Notes under the pieces: model-generated
Database searches by the model: none
Seen by the model: only the letters and a program-made list of their open reading frames with translations
What the model was told of the DNA's origin: nothing
Assembly: GCF_008123515.1 (NCBI RefSeq)
Contig: NZ_VSSR01000070.1
Coordinates: 1 to 64,000, forward strand
Reading direction: 5' to 3'
Origin: Bradyrhizobium cytisi
GTDB taxonomy: Bacteria; Pseudomonadota; Alphaproteobacteria; Rhizobiales; Xanthobacteraceae
Length of the DNA stretch: 64,000 nucleotides
Part shown: positions 8,568-17,006 of the stretch, piece by piece
How positions within the stretch are numbered: position 1 is the stretch's first letter
Layout of the letters: every line of letters begins with the position of its first letter
Position numbers and translations under genes: made by a program

Positions 8568-9518
8568 ATGCAGCGTCGTGACTTTCTGAAACTGTCCATT
8601 GGAACGGCCGCCGCGGCAGCGTTCGCGCCGCGTGCGAATGCGCAAGGCGCTGTGAAGGAAATTCGTATCGGCTACCAGAAGACCGGCGTGCTGGTCATCA
8701 CGCGCCAGCGGGCTACTCTAGAAAAACATTTCGCTCCGCAGGGCATCGACGTGAAATGGATCGAGTTCTCCTCCGGCCCGCCGATGATGGAGGCGATGAA
8801 TGTCGGCAGCGTCGATTACGGTGCGGTCGGCGATTCCCCGCCGGTGTTCGCCCAGGCCGCGGGCGCGGCGATCGTCTATGCCGCCGGCCAGCCTATCACC
8901 AACGGCCAGGGCATTCTGGTGCCCAAGGACTCGCCGATCCGCTCCATTGCCGACTTGAAGGGCAAGCGCGTCGGCTTCACCAAGGGCTCGAGCGCGCACA
9001 ATGTCGTGGTGCAGACGCTGGAGAAGGCGGGCCTGACCTACGCGGACATCACCCCGGTCTATCTGACGCCGCCGGATGCCGGTCCCGCCTTTGCCAATGG
9101 CAGCATCGAGGCCTGGGCAATCTGGGATCCTTATTTCGCGATCGGCGAGACCAGGCAGAACGGCCGCATCCTGATCAATGCGCGCGAGGTCACCAAGACC
9201 AACTCCTTCTACATCGCCAACCGCGAGTTCGCGAAGAACCACGGCGCGATCCTGCAACAGATCGTCGACGTCACCACCGCGACCGGTCAATGGGCCGAAC
9301 AGCACCGCGACGAGGTTGCGAGATCGCTGGCCGCGATCACCGGCGTCCCGCTGGAGATCCAGGCTGTCGCGGCCGATCGCGCCAATTTCGTGATCGGCCC
9401 CGTCACCGACGACATCGTCGCGACCCAGCAGGGCGTCGCCGACCGCTTCTACAAGCTCGGCCTGATCCCGAAGCCGATCGTCATCCGCGACATCGTCTGG
9501 CGCAGCACGGCGACCTGA
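8568..9518 (+). CDS. ssuA: aliphatic sulfonate ABC transporter substrate-binding protein (first copy)
   Basis: A 316-residue periplasmic binding protein of the SsuA/NrtA/TauA type. ATG 8568 (GGAG six bases upstream) gives an N-terminus 'MQRRDFLKL', a twin-arginine export signal followed by an Ala-rich core and 'ANA' cleavage site. ATG 8535 in the same frame is possible. Fold markers are 'EIRIGYQKTGVLVI', 'WIEFSSGPPMMEAMNVGSVD', 'GDSPPVFAQAAGA', 'LKGKRVGFTKGSSAHN' and 'EAWAIWDPYF'. It captures aliphatic sulfonates for SsuBC. It is the first gene of a six-gene sulfur-scavenging operon. A second paralogue follows 38 bases downstream. Confidence 0.88.
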   Translation: MQRRDFLKLSIGTAAAAAFAPRANAQGAVKEIRIGYQKTGVLVITRQRATLEKHFAPQGIDVKWIEFSSGPPMMEAMNVGSVDYGAVGDSPPVFAQAAGAAIVYAAGQPITNGQGILVPKDSPIRSIADLKGKRVGFTKGSSAHNVVVQTLEKAGLTYADITPVYLTPPDAGPAFANGSIEAWAIWDPYFAIGETRQNGRILINAREVTKTNSFYIANREFAKNHGAILQQIVDVTTATGQWAEQHRDEVARSLAAITGVPLEIQAVAADRANFVIGPVTDDIVATQQGVADRFYKLGLIPKPIVIRDIVWRSTAT

Positions 9519-9556
9519 TCGTGCCAACCAATCTCCCCATCTCAAAAGGGTTGAAC

Positions 9557-10510
9557 ATGAGGCGTATCATTCAGCGTCTGATCGCGGCCATCCTGCTCTC
9601 GGTCGGCACCGTCGCTGCTGCCGTCGGAACGTCCTACGGTCAGGACAAGGTGGTCCGCATCGGCTACCAGAAATACGGCAAGCTGGTGCTGCTCAAGAGC
9701 AAGGGCACGCTGGAGCCGAAGCTCGCGGCTGACGGCTACAAGGTGGTGTGGACCGAGTTCCCGTCCGGCCCGCCGCTGCTCGAAGCGCTCAATGTCGGCG
9801 CGATCGATTTCGGCAACACCGGGGAAGCCCCGCCGATCTTCGCGCAGGCCGCCGGCGCGCCGATCCAGTATGTCGCCTATGAGCCGCCGGCGCCGAAGGG
9901 CGAGGCGATCCTGGTGCCGAAGGACAGCCCGCTGAGATCGGTCGCCGATCTCAAAGGCAAGAAGGTCGCGCTCAACAAGGGCTCCAACGTGCACTATCTC
10001 CTGGTCAAGGCGCTGGAGAAGGCGGGCGTCAAATATTCGGAAGTTGAGCCCGTGTTCCTGGCACCTGCCGATGCGCGCGCCGCCTTCGAGCGCGGCGCGG
10101 TCGATGCCTGGGTGATCTGGGATCCGTTCCAGGCCGCAGCCGAAGCGGCGACCGGTGCACGCACGCTGGCTGACGGCACCGACATCGTCGCCAACTACCA
10201 GTTCTATTTCTCCTCGAAGAAATTCCTCGACGCCAACCCGAAGATCGTCGATGCCGTGCTCGCCGAGCTGAGCTCGGTCGACGATTGGGCCAAGGGCGAC
10301 ATCCACGCGGTGGCCGAACAGCTGGCGCCGGCGATCGGCCTGTCCGTCCCGGTGGTCGAGGTCGCGTTGAGGCGGCAGGCCTACGGCATCAAGCCGCTCA
10401 CCGATGCCGTCATCGCCGATCAGCAGCAGGTTGCCGACGCATTCCTTGCGCTCAACCTGATTCCCAAATCCATCAAGATTTCCGACGCGGCGCGGAGGCC
10501 AGGAACATGA
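9557..10510 (+). CDS. ssuA: aliphatic sulfonate ABC transporter substrate-binding protein (second copy)
   Basis: A 317-residue paralogue of the preceding gene, with the same succession of motifs ('RIGYQKYGKLVLLKSKG', 'WTEFPSGPPLLEALNVGAID', 'GEAPPIFAQAAGAPIQ', 'VALNKGSNVHYLLVKALEKA', 'VDAWVIWDPFQ'). The export signal differs: it is an ordinary Sec signal (Arg/Arg start, then 'LIAAILLSVGTVAAAV', cut near 'SYGQ') with no twin-arginine motif. ATG 9557 is preceded by AAAAGGG. Its stop shares four bases with the ssuD start. The two copies probably bind different sulfonates and feed one permease. Confidence 0.88.
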   Translation: MRRIIQRLIAAILLSVGTVAAAVGTSYGQDKVVRIGYQKYGKLVLLKSKGTLEPKLAADGYKVVWTEFPSGPPLLEALNVGAIDFGNTGEAPPIFAQAAGAPIQYVAYEPPAPKGEAILVPKDSPLRSVADLKGKKVALNKGSNVHYLLVKALEKAGVKYSEVEPVFLAPADARAAFERGAVDAWVIWDPFQAAAEAATGARTLADGTDIVANYQFYFSSKKFLDANPKIVDAVLAELSSVDDWAKGDIHAVAEQLAPAIGLSVPVVEVALRRQAYGIKPLTDAVIADQQQVADAFLALNLIPKSIKISDAARRPGT

Positions 10511-11685
10511 GCAAGGTCATGAGCAAACAAAGTAACGCCAACATCCTCTGGTTCCTGCCGACCCACGGTGACGGCCGCTATCTCGGCACCGGCATCGGCG
10601 GCCGCGAGGTCAACTTCAACTATCTGCGCCAGGTCGCACAGGCCGCCGACCAGCTCGGCTATTTCGGCGTGCTGTTGCCGACGGGCAGGTCGTGCGAGGA
10701 TTCCTGGGTGGTCGCGTCCTCGGTCGCGCCATTCACGGAGCGGCTGCGTTATCTCGTCGCTGTCCGTCCCGGCCTGCAATCGCCGACCGTGGCGGCGCGG
10801 ATGACCGCGACGCTCGACCGCATCACCAATGGCCGGCTGCTCGTCAACGTCGTCACCGGCGGCGATCCCGTCGAGAACAAGGGCGACGGCATTTTCCTCG
10901 GCCATGACGAGCGCTACGAGGTCACGCGCGAGTTCCTCAACGTCTATAGCGACCTGCTCGCCGGCAAGACCGTCAATGTCGAGGGCAAGCACATCCAGAT
11001 CGAGGACGGCAAGCTGCTGTTCCATCCGGTGCAGTCTCCGCGGCCGCCGCTCTATTTCGGCGGCTCGTCCGATGCCGGCATCGATGTCGCGGTCGACGCC
11101 GTCGACAAATATCTCACCTGGGGCGAACCGCCGGCGCTGGTCGCCGAGAAGGTCGCGAAAGTAAGGGACATCGCCGCCGCGCGTGGTCGCAAGCTGTCCT
11201 TCGGCATCCGCCTTCACGTGATCGTCCGCGAGACCAACGAGGAAGCCTGGAGCGCCGCCGACGAGCTGATCAAGCATGTCAGCGACGACACCATCGCGAC
11301 CGCGCAGAAAAACTTTGCGCGGATGGACTCGGTCGGCCAGCAGCGCATGGCGCAGCTCCATGGCGGCAAGCGCGACAAGCTCGAGATCGCTCCAAATCTC
11401 TGGGCCGGCGTCGGCCTGGTGCGAGGCGGCGCCGGCACGGCGCTGGTCGGCGACGCCCAGACCGTCGCCGCGCGCATCCGGGAGTATCAGGATATCGGCA
11501 TCGATACTTTCATCATGTCGGGCTACCCGCATCTGGAAGAAGCCTATCGCTTCGCCGAGCTGGTCTTCCCGCTGCTTTCGCTGGAGCAGCCGGGCAACGT
11601 GACCAAGCTGTACTTCAATGGCGGTCCCTTTGGCGAGACGGTCGGCAGCGATTATCGTCCGCAGCATCGGGTGTCGCAATCATGA
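10507..11685 (+). CDS. ssuD: FMNH2-dependent alkanesulfonate monooxygenase
   Basis: A 392-residue flavin-dependent monooxygenase of the luciferase-like family. It cleaves C1-C14 alkanesulfonates to an aldehyde and sulfite using FMNH2 and oxygen in the cytoplasm. Visible markers are 'NILWFLPTHGDGRYLGT', 'VNFNYLRQVAQAADQLGYFG', 'TGRSCEDSWV', 'NGRLLVNVVTGGDP', 'GHDERYEVTREFLNVY', 'PPLYFGGSSDAG' and 'IDTFIMSGYPHLEEAYRFAE'. The length matches the family (about 380-395). The start at 10507 overlaps the ssuA stop (ATGA), and its own stop overlaps ssuC at 11682. Reduced flavin is probably supplied by the reductase at 13376. Confidence 0.93.
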   Translation: MSKVMSKQSNANILWFLPTHGDGRYLGTGIGGREVNFNYLRQVAQAADQLGYFGVLLPTGRSCEDSWVVASSVAPFTERLRYLVAVRPGLQSPTVAARMTATLDRITNGRLLVNVVTGGDPVENKGDGIFLGHDERYEVTREFLNVYSDLLAGKTVNVEGKHIQIEDGKLLFHPVQSPRPPLYFGGSSDAGIDVAVDAVDKYLTWGEPPALVAEKVAKVRDIAAARGRKLSFGIRLHVIVRETNEEAWSAADELIKHVSDDTIATAQKNFARMDSVGQQRMAQLHGGKRDKLEIAPNLWAGVGLVRGGAGTALVGDAQTVAARIREYQDIGIDTFIMSGYPHLEEAYRFAELVFPLLSLEQPGNVTKLYFNGGPFGETVGSDYRPQHRVSQS

Positions 11686-12488
11686 GTCTCATCGACAGCG
11701 TCTCTCTCCCGCGCAATTTTCGCCTGCCGCGTGTCGACGGACTGGTCCAATGGATCGTGCCGCTCGCCATTATCGCGATCTGGCAAGTGGCGAGCGTTAC
11801 CGGCTTCGTGCCAGTGCGCGTGCTGCCGGCGCCGAGCGATGTCGCGCTCGCCGGCTGGAAGCTGCTGCTCTCCGGCGAGCTGATCCGCAACATCTGGGTC
11901 TCGTTCTGGCGTGCCTCGATCGGCTTCCTGATCGGCGGCAGCATCGGTTTTGCCTTCGGGCTAGCGAACGGCCTGTCGCAGCTCTCCGCCAAGCTCACCG
12001 ACACCACGCTCCAGATGGTGCGCAACGTGCCGCATCTGGCGCTGATCCCGCTGGTTATCCTCTGGTTCGGGATCGACGAGAGCGCCAAGCTGTTTCTCGT
12101 CGCGCTCGGCGTGTTCTTCCCGATCTACCTCAACACGCTGCACGGCATCCGCACCGTCGATCCGCAGCTGATCGAGATGGGCCGCATCTACGGCATGAGC
12201 GACGGCGAGCTGTTCCGCCGCGTCATCTTCCCCGGCGCGCTGCCGTCGATCTTCGTCGGCATCCGCTTCGCGTTGGGCATCATGTGGCTGACGTTGATCG
12301 TCGCCGAGACCATCGCGGCGTCCTCGGGCCTCGGCTACATGGCGATGCAGGCGCGCGAGTTCATGCTGATCGACGTCGTCGTGCTCTCGATCCTGATCTA
12401 CGCCCTGCTCGGCAAGCTCGCCGACAGTGCCTCCCGCGTGCTGGAGCGCCTGACGCTCTCCTGGCACCCCGCTTTCCAGAAACGCTGA
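11682..12488 (+). CDS. ssuC: aliphatic sulfonate ABC transporter permease
   Basis: A 268-residue inner-membrane permease of the BPD-transport family with about six hydrophobic segments. The first is 'WIVPLAIIAIWQVASV'. The EAA loop, which contacts the ATPase, is seen as 'EMGRIYGMSDGELFRRVIFP' followed by 'GALPSIFVGIRFALG'. The start overlaps the ssuD stop by four bases. It is paired with ssuB, which begins 7 bases after its stop. It carries sulfonates captured by the two SsuA proteins across the inner membrane. Confidence 0.92.
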   Translation: MSLIDSVSLPRNFRLPRVDGLVQWIVPLAIIAIWQVASVTGFVPVRVLPAPSDVALAGWKLLLSGELIRNIWVSFWRASIGFLIGGSIGFAFGLANGLSQLSAKLTDTTLQMVRNVPHLALIPLVILWFGIDESAKLFLVALGVFFPIYLNTLHGIRTVDPQLIEMGRIYGMSDGELFRRVIFPGALPSIFVGIRFALGIMWLTLIVAETIAASSGLGYMAMQAREFMLIDVVVLSILIYALLGKLADSASRVLERLTLSWHPAFQKR

Positions 12489-12495
12489 GAGTGAC

Positions 12496-13344
12496 ATGCA
12501 GACAGCCCTTCGGACCTCCCTTCCGGAAACCGAGCTCGCCAGCCGCGCCAATTTCGCGCCGGCGGCCCGTGTGGCGCGCGAGGACCGCCAAGAACGCCAA
12601 GTGCATACCAGCGGCCTGCCGCTCAGCATCCGCGGCTTGCGCAAGTCCTTCGGTGACAATGAGGTGCTGCGCGGGATCGATTTGCACATCCCCGCAGGCC
12701 AGTTCGTTGCCATCGTCGGAAAGAGCGGCTGCGGCAAGAGCACGCTGTTGCGTCTCATCGCGGGCCTGGAAAAGATCGACGCCGGCAGCATCAGCTTCGG
12801 CGATGCGGCGATCCAGCCCGAGGATATCCGCGTGATGTTCCAGGAGCCGCGCTTGCTGCCCTGGGCGCGAGTGCTCTCCAATGTCGAGGTCGGCCTCGGC
12901 CGCGATCGTTCATCCGGCGATGCGCACGCGCGTGCCGAGAAGGCGCTCACCGAGGTCGGGCTCGTCGACAAGCGCGACCAGTGGCCGTCGGTGCTGTCAG
13001 GCGGCCAGAAGCAGCGCGTCGCGCTCGCCCGCGCGCTGGTCTCGCGCCCGCGCGTGCTGGCCTTCGACGAGCCGCTCGGCGCGCTCGATGCACTGACCCG
13101 GATCTCGATGCAGCGGCTGCTAGAGCGTGTCTGGCGCGACCAGGGCTTTACCGCGATCCTGGTGACCCACGATGTCGCCGAAGCGGTCGCGCTGGCCGAC
13201 CGGGTGCTGGTGATCGACGAGGGCCGCGTTGCCCATGATGTCATGGTTAACGTCGCTCGTCCCCGCGAGCGCGGATCCGCCGAACTGGCGAGCCTCGAGG
13301 GCTCGATCCTGAGCCACCTTTTGTCGGCGGACGATCGTACCTAA
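12496..13344 (+). CDS. ssuB: aliphatic sulfonate ABC transporter ATP-binding protein
   Basis: A 282-residue ATPase. Walker A is 'GKSGCGKST', the Q-loop follows at 'VMFQEPRLLPWARVLSNV', the signature is 'LSGGQKQR', Walker B is 'RVLAFDEPLGALD', and the H-loop is 'ILVTHDVAEAVALADR'. The first 35 residues form an extension before the usual start ('LSIRGLRKSFGDNEVLRG'). ATG 12496 has only a weak GAGAG site, and a GTG at 12601 would give the core protein. It energises SsuC. A small hairpin and the flavin reductase gene follow within 32 bases. Confidence 0.92.
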   Translation: MQTALRTSLPETELASRANFAPAARVAREDRQERQVHTSGLPLSIRGLRKSFGDNEVLRGIDLHIPAGQFVAIVGKSGCGKSTLLRLIAGLEKIDAGSISFGDAAIQPEDIRVMFQEPRLLPWARVLSNVEVGLGRDRSSGDAHARAEKALTEVGLVDKRDQWPSVLSGGQKQRVALARALVSRPRVLAFDEPLGALDALTRISMQRLLERVWRDQGFTAILVTHDVAEAVALADRVLVIDEGRVAHDVMVNVARPRERGSAELASLEGSILSHLLSADDRT

Positions 13345-13354
13345 ATAGAGAGGA

Positions 13355-13367
13355 CCCCGCTTCGGGG
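13355..13367 (+). promoter_or_regulatory. small hairpin overlapping a ribosome-binding site
   Basis: CCCCG, loop CTT, CGGGG, located between ssuB and the flavin reductase. The right arm shares bases with the GGGGAG ribosome-binding site (13364-13369) of the reductase start at 13376. In mRNA the stem would partly cover the site, which may lower reductase translation relative to the ssu genes. This is inferred from base pairing only. Confidence 0.35.
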
Positions 13368-13375
13368 AGCATGCC

Positions 13376-13957
13376 ATGAATGTAGTCCCCCGCGAGCTCA
13401 TGACCGAAATTCCCGTCTCGTCCGCCGATTTCCGCGGCGCCATGCGCCATCTCACCGGCGGCGTCAGCGTCATCACCGCCGGACGGGGCAAGGACATCAC
13501 CGGCATGACGGTCACGTCCGTAACCTCGCTGTCGGTCGATCCGCCGACGCTGCTGGTCAGCATCAACCGCGATGCCTCGTCTTTTCCGCTGATCCGTCGC
13601 TACGGTGCCTTCGGCGTGAACATCCTCGCGGCCGATCAGCTCCACGTCGCGGAACGCTTTGCCGGCAAGGGTAGCCTGAAGGGTGCCGATCGTTTCGCCG
13701 GCGCCCAGTGGGTCACGGCTGTCTCCGGCGTTCCGCTGCTGGTCGGTGCCTTGTCCGCCGTCGATTGCGAGGTCGAGGAGATCGTCGAGCGCCATTCGCA
13801 CGGCATCGTCATTGGCCGCGTCAGGGACATCAAGAATTCGGCCCGGACCGCGGCGCTCGCCTATTGGCACGGCCAGTATGTGGCGGTGGATCAGGACGAG
13901 GATGCCGCAAGGCTCGCCGACGTCAGCGTTCCCGCGCGCGGCCGCCGCGGCGTTTGA
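13376..13957 (+). CDS. flavin reductase family protein (probable FMN reductase for SsuD)
   Basis: A 193-residue protein of the flavin-reductase-like (split-barrel) family, the type that serves two-component monooxygenases. Markers are 'FRGAMRHLTGGVSVITAG', 'GMTVTSVTSLSVDPPTLLVS', 'GAFGVNILAADQLHVAERFAG', 'DCEVEEIVERHSHGIVIGRV' and a terminal 'LAYWHGQY'. It reduces FMN with NAD(P)H and passes it to the monooxygenase SsuD. It is not the flavodoxin-fold SsuE of enterobacteria but a replacement with the same role, inferred from operon position 31 bases after ssuB. A second ATG at 13400 is possible. Confidence 0.85.
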   Translation: MNVVPRELMTEIPVSSADFRGAMRHLTGGVSVITAGRGKDITGMTVTSVTSLSVDPPTLLVSINRDASSFPLIRRYGAFGVNILAADQLHVAERFAGKGSLKGADRFAGAQWVTAVSGVPLLVGALSAVDCEVEEIVERHSHGIVIGRVRDIKNSARTAALAYWHGQYVAVDQDEDAARLADVSVPARGRRGV

Positions 13958-14054
13958 TCGCCGCAGGCATTAGGCTGCGCAGGCTGGCCTTTTCTCCCTC
14001 ATCGCTCTAGAAGCGCCTTGAGCCTTCTATCCGGGACGGCCATGGAGCGGAACG

Positions 14055-14210
14055 ATGAAGCGCGTCGGGACCTGGGCCTTCTACGCCGTCGGCGCGCTGG
14101 CGATCGTTTATCTCGCGCTTTACGCCTATGCGATGCTCCGCGGCCAGCCGTTCGTGCCGGGCGATCCCATCCATATTTTTCGCAAGCCCGACGCGCCGAG
14201 TTATTCGTGA
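14055..14210 (+). CDS. 51-residue single-pass membrane protein, unknown function
   Basis: ATG 14055 is preceded by GGAG at 14044-14047. The frame runs to TGA 14208-14210. Residues 7-27 are hydrophobic ('WAFYAVGALAIVYLALYAY'), with a basic start (MKR) and a polar tail ending 'FRKPDAPSYS'. That suggests a single transmembrane helix with the tail in the periplasm. It lies about 100 bases after the flavin reductase and converges with the M20 peptidase. The codon use is GC-rich like that of real genes. I do not recognise a named family. Confidence 0.55.
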   Translation: MKRVGTWAFYAVGALAIVYLALYAYAMLRGQPFVPGDPIHIFRKPDAPSYS

Positions 14211-14243
14211 CGGATTTGTCTAACCCACCTACCGCACCAACAT

Positions 14244-15392
14244 TCACCCCCGCAAAATCGCCAGCGCCAGCGCCTGAGCGCGCGGCACGATGCTGTCGAG
14301 CCCGAGATATTCCTCCGGCGAATGGGCGAGCCCGCCCACCGGCCCGACGCCGCAGATGGTCGGCGTCCCCACCGCGGCGGTGAAGCCGGAATCGGCGCAG
14401 CCGCCGGAGAACTCGCCTTGCAGCGTGGTGAGGCCGGCCTGCTTTGCGGCGGCCTGATAGTTTTCGAACAGCGCCTTCGAGCTCTCGCTCTGCACCACCG
14501 GCACGAACTCGCCCTTGATCGTCAGCACGGCACTCGTGCCGGGCACGTAAGGCGTCGCGACGATTCGTTCGATCTCGGCCATGACAGTGGCGCGGTCCTT
14601 CGGATCGACGTAACGCATGTCGATCTGGCCCTCGGCGTAAGGCGCCGTGGTGTTGACCGACTGGCCGCCCGCGATCAGCCCGACATTGAGCGTGATGCCC
14701 TTGGTGAGGTCGGTCAACGCATGGATCTGGATGATCTTGTGCGCGAGCTCGCCGACCGCACTGATACCCGCAGCGAAATTGGCGCCGGAATGCGCTGCCT
14801 TGCCGGTGACGGCCATATGCATGAAGATGCCGCCCTTACGGCTGGTGACGACATTGCCTGTTGGCCGGCCCGGCTCGGAATTGAAAACGGCGCGCGCAGA
14901 GCGCCCCTCGCGTTCGATCACCGGCCGCGACGAGGGCGAGCCGATCTCCTCGTCCGAGGTGATCAGCAGCTTGATCGGATGCGGGTTGCCGCCGAATTTG
15001 TGGAAGGCGGTGGCGACGAAGATGTTCATCACGACGCCGGCCTTCATGTCGGCGACGCCGGGTCCATAAGCGCGCTTGTCCTTGATGGTGAACGGACGAC
15101 GTCCGGCCTCGCCCTTGCCGAACACGGTGTCGCGATGCCCCATCAACAGCACCGGCTTCTCGTTGCTGCCGGGCTTTGCCACCTCGGCATGGATCGCATC
15201 GCCAAACGTGCCGTGGCTCTCCCTGCGCGAGGGAATGCCGTGCTCGGCAAAATGTCGCTCGAACCGCGCACCGACCGCATCGACGCCTTCCTTGTCATAG
15301 GATCCGGAATCGATGTTCACGACATCGCGCAGCAGATCGATCATCGCCTGCCGCTGCGACGCCAACCAATCCGTGATTTGAGCTTCAGACAT
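14244..15392 (-). CDS. M20 family metallopeptidase (glutamate carboxypeptidase-like)
   Basis: A 382-residue enzyme of the M20 zinc peptidase family, CPG2-like branch. Metal and catalytic motifs are visible: 'VLLMGHRDTVF' (His and Asp), 'GPGVADMKAGVV' (bridging Asp), 'LLITSDEEIGSP' (catalytic Glu pair) and the C-terminal 'CGVGPVGGLAHSPEEYLGLD' (His ligand). A dimerisation domain lies between residues 180 and 290. The start at 15392 is chosen because AGGA precedes it by 6 bases; an upstream in-frame ATG at 15443 lacks such a site. It would hydrolyse a C-terminal amino acid or a glutamate-type amide. No signal peptide is seen. Monocistronic. Confidence 0.87.
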   Translation of the reverse strand: MSEAQITDWLASQRQAMIDLLRDVVNIDSGSYDKEGVDAVGARFERHFAEHGIPSRRESHGTFGDAIHAEVAKPGSNEKPVLLMGHRDTVFGKGEAGRRPFTIKDKRAYGPGVADMKAGVVMNIFVATAFHKFGGNPHPIKLLITSDEEIGSPSSRPVIEREGRSARAVFNSEPGRPTGNVVTSRKGGIFMHMAVTGKAAHSGANFAAGISAVGELAHKIIQIHALTDLTKGITLNVGLIAGGQSVNTTAPYAEGQIDMRYVDPKDRATVMAEIERIVATPYVPGTSAVLTIKGEFVPVVQSESSKALFENYQAAAKQAGLTTLQGEFSGGCADSGFTAAVGTPTICGVGPVGGLAHSPEEYLGLDSIVPRAQALALAILRG

Positions 15393-15518
15393 CTGGTTCC
15401 TCGCGTGGGTCACGTGCGGGGTTATAGGGCCTCGCGTCGTCATGGCCTAGTCGCGTGGCGCGGCCCGGTCATGCGAAGGATGCTGTTGAGGTTGGCAGCC
15501 TGCCCTAGAAGCAAAGAC

Positions 15519-15537
15519 GCCCGGGACCAGCCCGGGC
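15519..15537 (-). terminator. hairpin downstream of flbD
   Basis: GCCCGGG and CCCGGGC pair around a 5-base loop, about 30 bases past the flbD stop on the minus strand. The sequence after it on that strand is only moderately T-rich, so it is a probable rather than certain intrinsic terminator. Confidence 0.5.
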
Positions 15538-15567
15538 ATTTGCATTCTCTCGCTATCGACTGGAGCC

Positions 15568-16953
15568 CTACGCTCCCACCATCGGCATCCGCGGATACTC
15601 ACCTGGCGTGCCCGCCGGGGTGATCGGGATGCCGCCGTCGGAATATTCATTGAGCTTGTTGCGCAGCGTGCGGATCGAGATGCCCAGGATGTTCGCGGCA
15701 TGGGTCCGGTTGCCGAGGCAGTGTTTCAGCGTCTCCAGGATCAGATCGCGTTCGACGTCGGCGACGGTGCGCCCCACCAGCGCCCGCGTCACCTGCTCGG
15801 CGGCCATGGTCGCGTGCGCCACCGCCGGCACTGTCTTGGCGAGATCGAGGCGATCGCCGTCCGGGGTGAGGATCGCATCGGGTCCGATCTCGTCGCCCTG
15901 CGCCATCAGCACCGAGCGGTGCATGGTGTTCTCGAGCTCGCGGACGTTGCCCTGCCAGCGGTTGGTGGAGAGCACGCGGCGCGCTTCCGCCGAGATCGGC
16001 CGCACCGGCACGCCGTTGGCTTCGGCATATTTCTTCACGAAATGCTGGGCGAGCTCGAGAATGTCGGCGGGACGCTCGCGCAGCGGCGGGATCTTCAGGT
16101 TCACGACGTTGAGGCGGAAGAGAAGGTCCTCGCGGAACGTGCCTTCGCGCACGGCTTCCACCAGATTGCGGTTCGAGGTCGCGATGATGCGGATGTCGAC
16201 CGCAACAGGCTTGGTGCCGCCGACGCGGTCGATCACGCGCTCCTGGATGGCGCGGAGCAGTTTTGATTGCAGGCGAACGTCCATCTCGGAGATTTCGTCG
16301 AGCAGCAGCGTGCCGCCGGTGGCTTCCTCGAATTTGCCGATTCGGCGGGCGATCGCGCCGGTGAAGGCACCCTTCTCGTGGCCGAACAGCTCGGACTCCA
16401 GGAGATGCTCGGGGATCGCGGCGCAGTTGATCGAGATGAAGGGCCGCTTGGCGCGGGCCGAGCGGGTATGGACGTAGCGGGCCAGCACTTCCTTGCCGGT
16501 GCCGGATTCGCCGGTGATCATCACCGAGGCGTCGGAGCCCGCGATCTGCTGGGCAAGCTTGACGACGCGCGCCATGGCTTCGTCGCGATAGATCAGCTCG
16601 CGGGAATCATTGGCCACAGCGGCCAGCACCGCCGCGATCAGCTCCGGATCCGGCGGCAGCGGGATGTATTCCTTGGCGCCGGCGTGGATCGCGGCGACCG
16701 CGGCGCGGGCGTCGTTGGTGATGCCGCAGGCGACGATCGGGGCGTGGATGTGCTCGGCCTCGAGCCGCATCACGAGGTCGCGGATGTCGAGGGCGACGTC
16801 GACCAGCAGCAGGTCGGCGCCCTTACCGCCGCGCAGCACGCGCATCGCCTGCTCGTGATCCTCGGCGTGGGTCACGGTGGCGCCGTTCTCCATCGCGATC
16901 TTGGTGGCGGTGGTGAGCTGGCCCTTCAATGTGCCAACGATGAGAAGCCGCAT
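15568..16953 (-). CDS. flbD: sigma-54-dependent flagellar regulator FlbD
   Basis: A 461-residue NtrC-family activator. Residues 1-120 form a receiver-like domain that lacks the usual acidic pair ('RLLIVGTL' in place of an Asp-Asp start). Residues 130-360 are the AAA+ domain with Walker A 'GESGTGKE', the sigma-54 contact 'GAFTGA' and Walker B 'GTLLLDEISEM'. The C-terminus carries a Fis-type helix-turn-helix ('CLGNRTHAANILGISIRTLR'). It is last in the fliF-fliG-fliH-fliN-flbD order, as in Caulobacter-type polar or subpolar flagellar operons. AGGAG lies 7 bases before ATG 16953. It activates late flagellar genes in that system. Confidence 0.9.
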   Translation of the reverse strand: MRLLIVGTLKGQLTTATKIAMENGATVTHAEDHEQAMRVLRGGKGADLLLVDVALDIRDLVMRLEAEHIHAPIVACGITNDARAAVAAIHAGAKEYIPLPPDPELIAAVLAAVANDSRELIYRDEAMARVVKLAQQIAGSDASVMITGESGTGKEVLARYVHTRSARAKRPFISINCAAIPEHLLESELFGHEKGAFTGAIARRIGKFEEATGGTLLLDEISEMDVRLQSKLLRAIQERVIDRVGGTKPVAVDIRIIATSNRNLVEAVREGTFREDLLFRLNVVNLKIPPLRERPADILELAQHFVKKYAEANGVPVRPISAEARRVLSTNRWQGNVRELENTMHRSVLMAQGDEIGPDAILTPDGDRLDLAKTVPAVAHATMAAEQVTRALVGRTVADVERDLILETLKHCLGNRTHAANILGISIRTLRNKLNEYSDGGIPITPAGTPGEYPRMPMVGA

Positions 16954-17006
16954 GTCAGTCTCCTGTCCGTCTGTTCGCGCTATCGCGCGTCATTCCTTTG
17001 CAAGCG

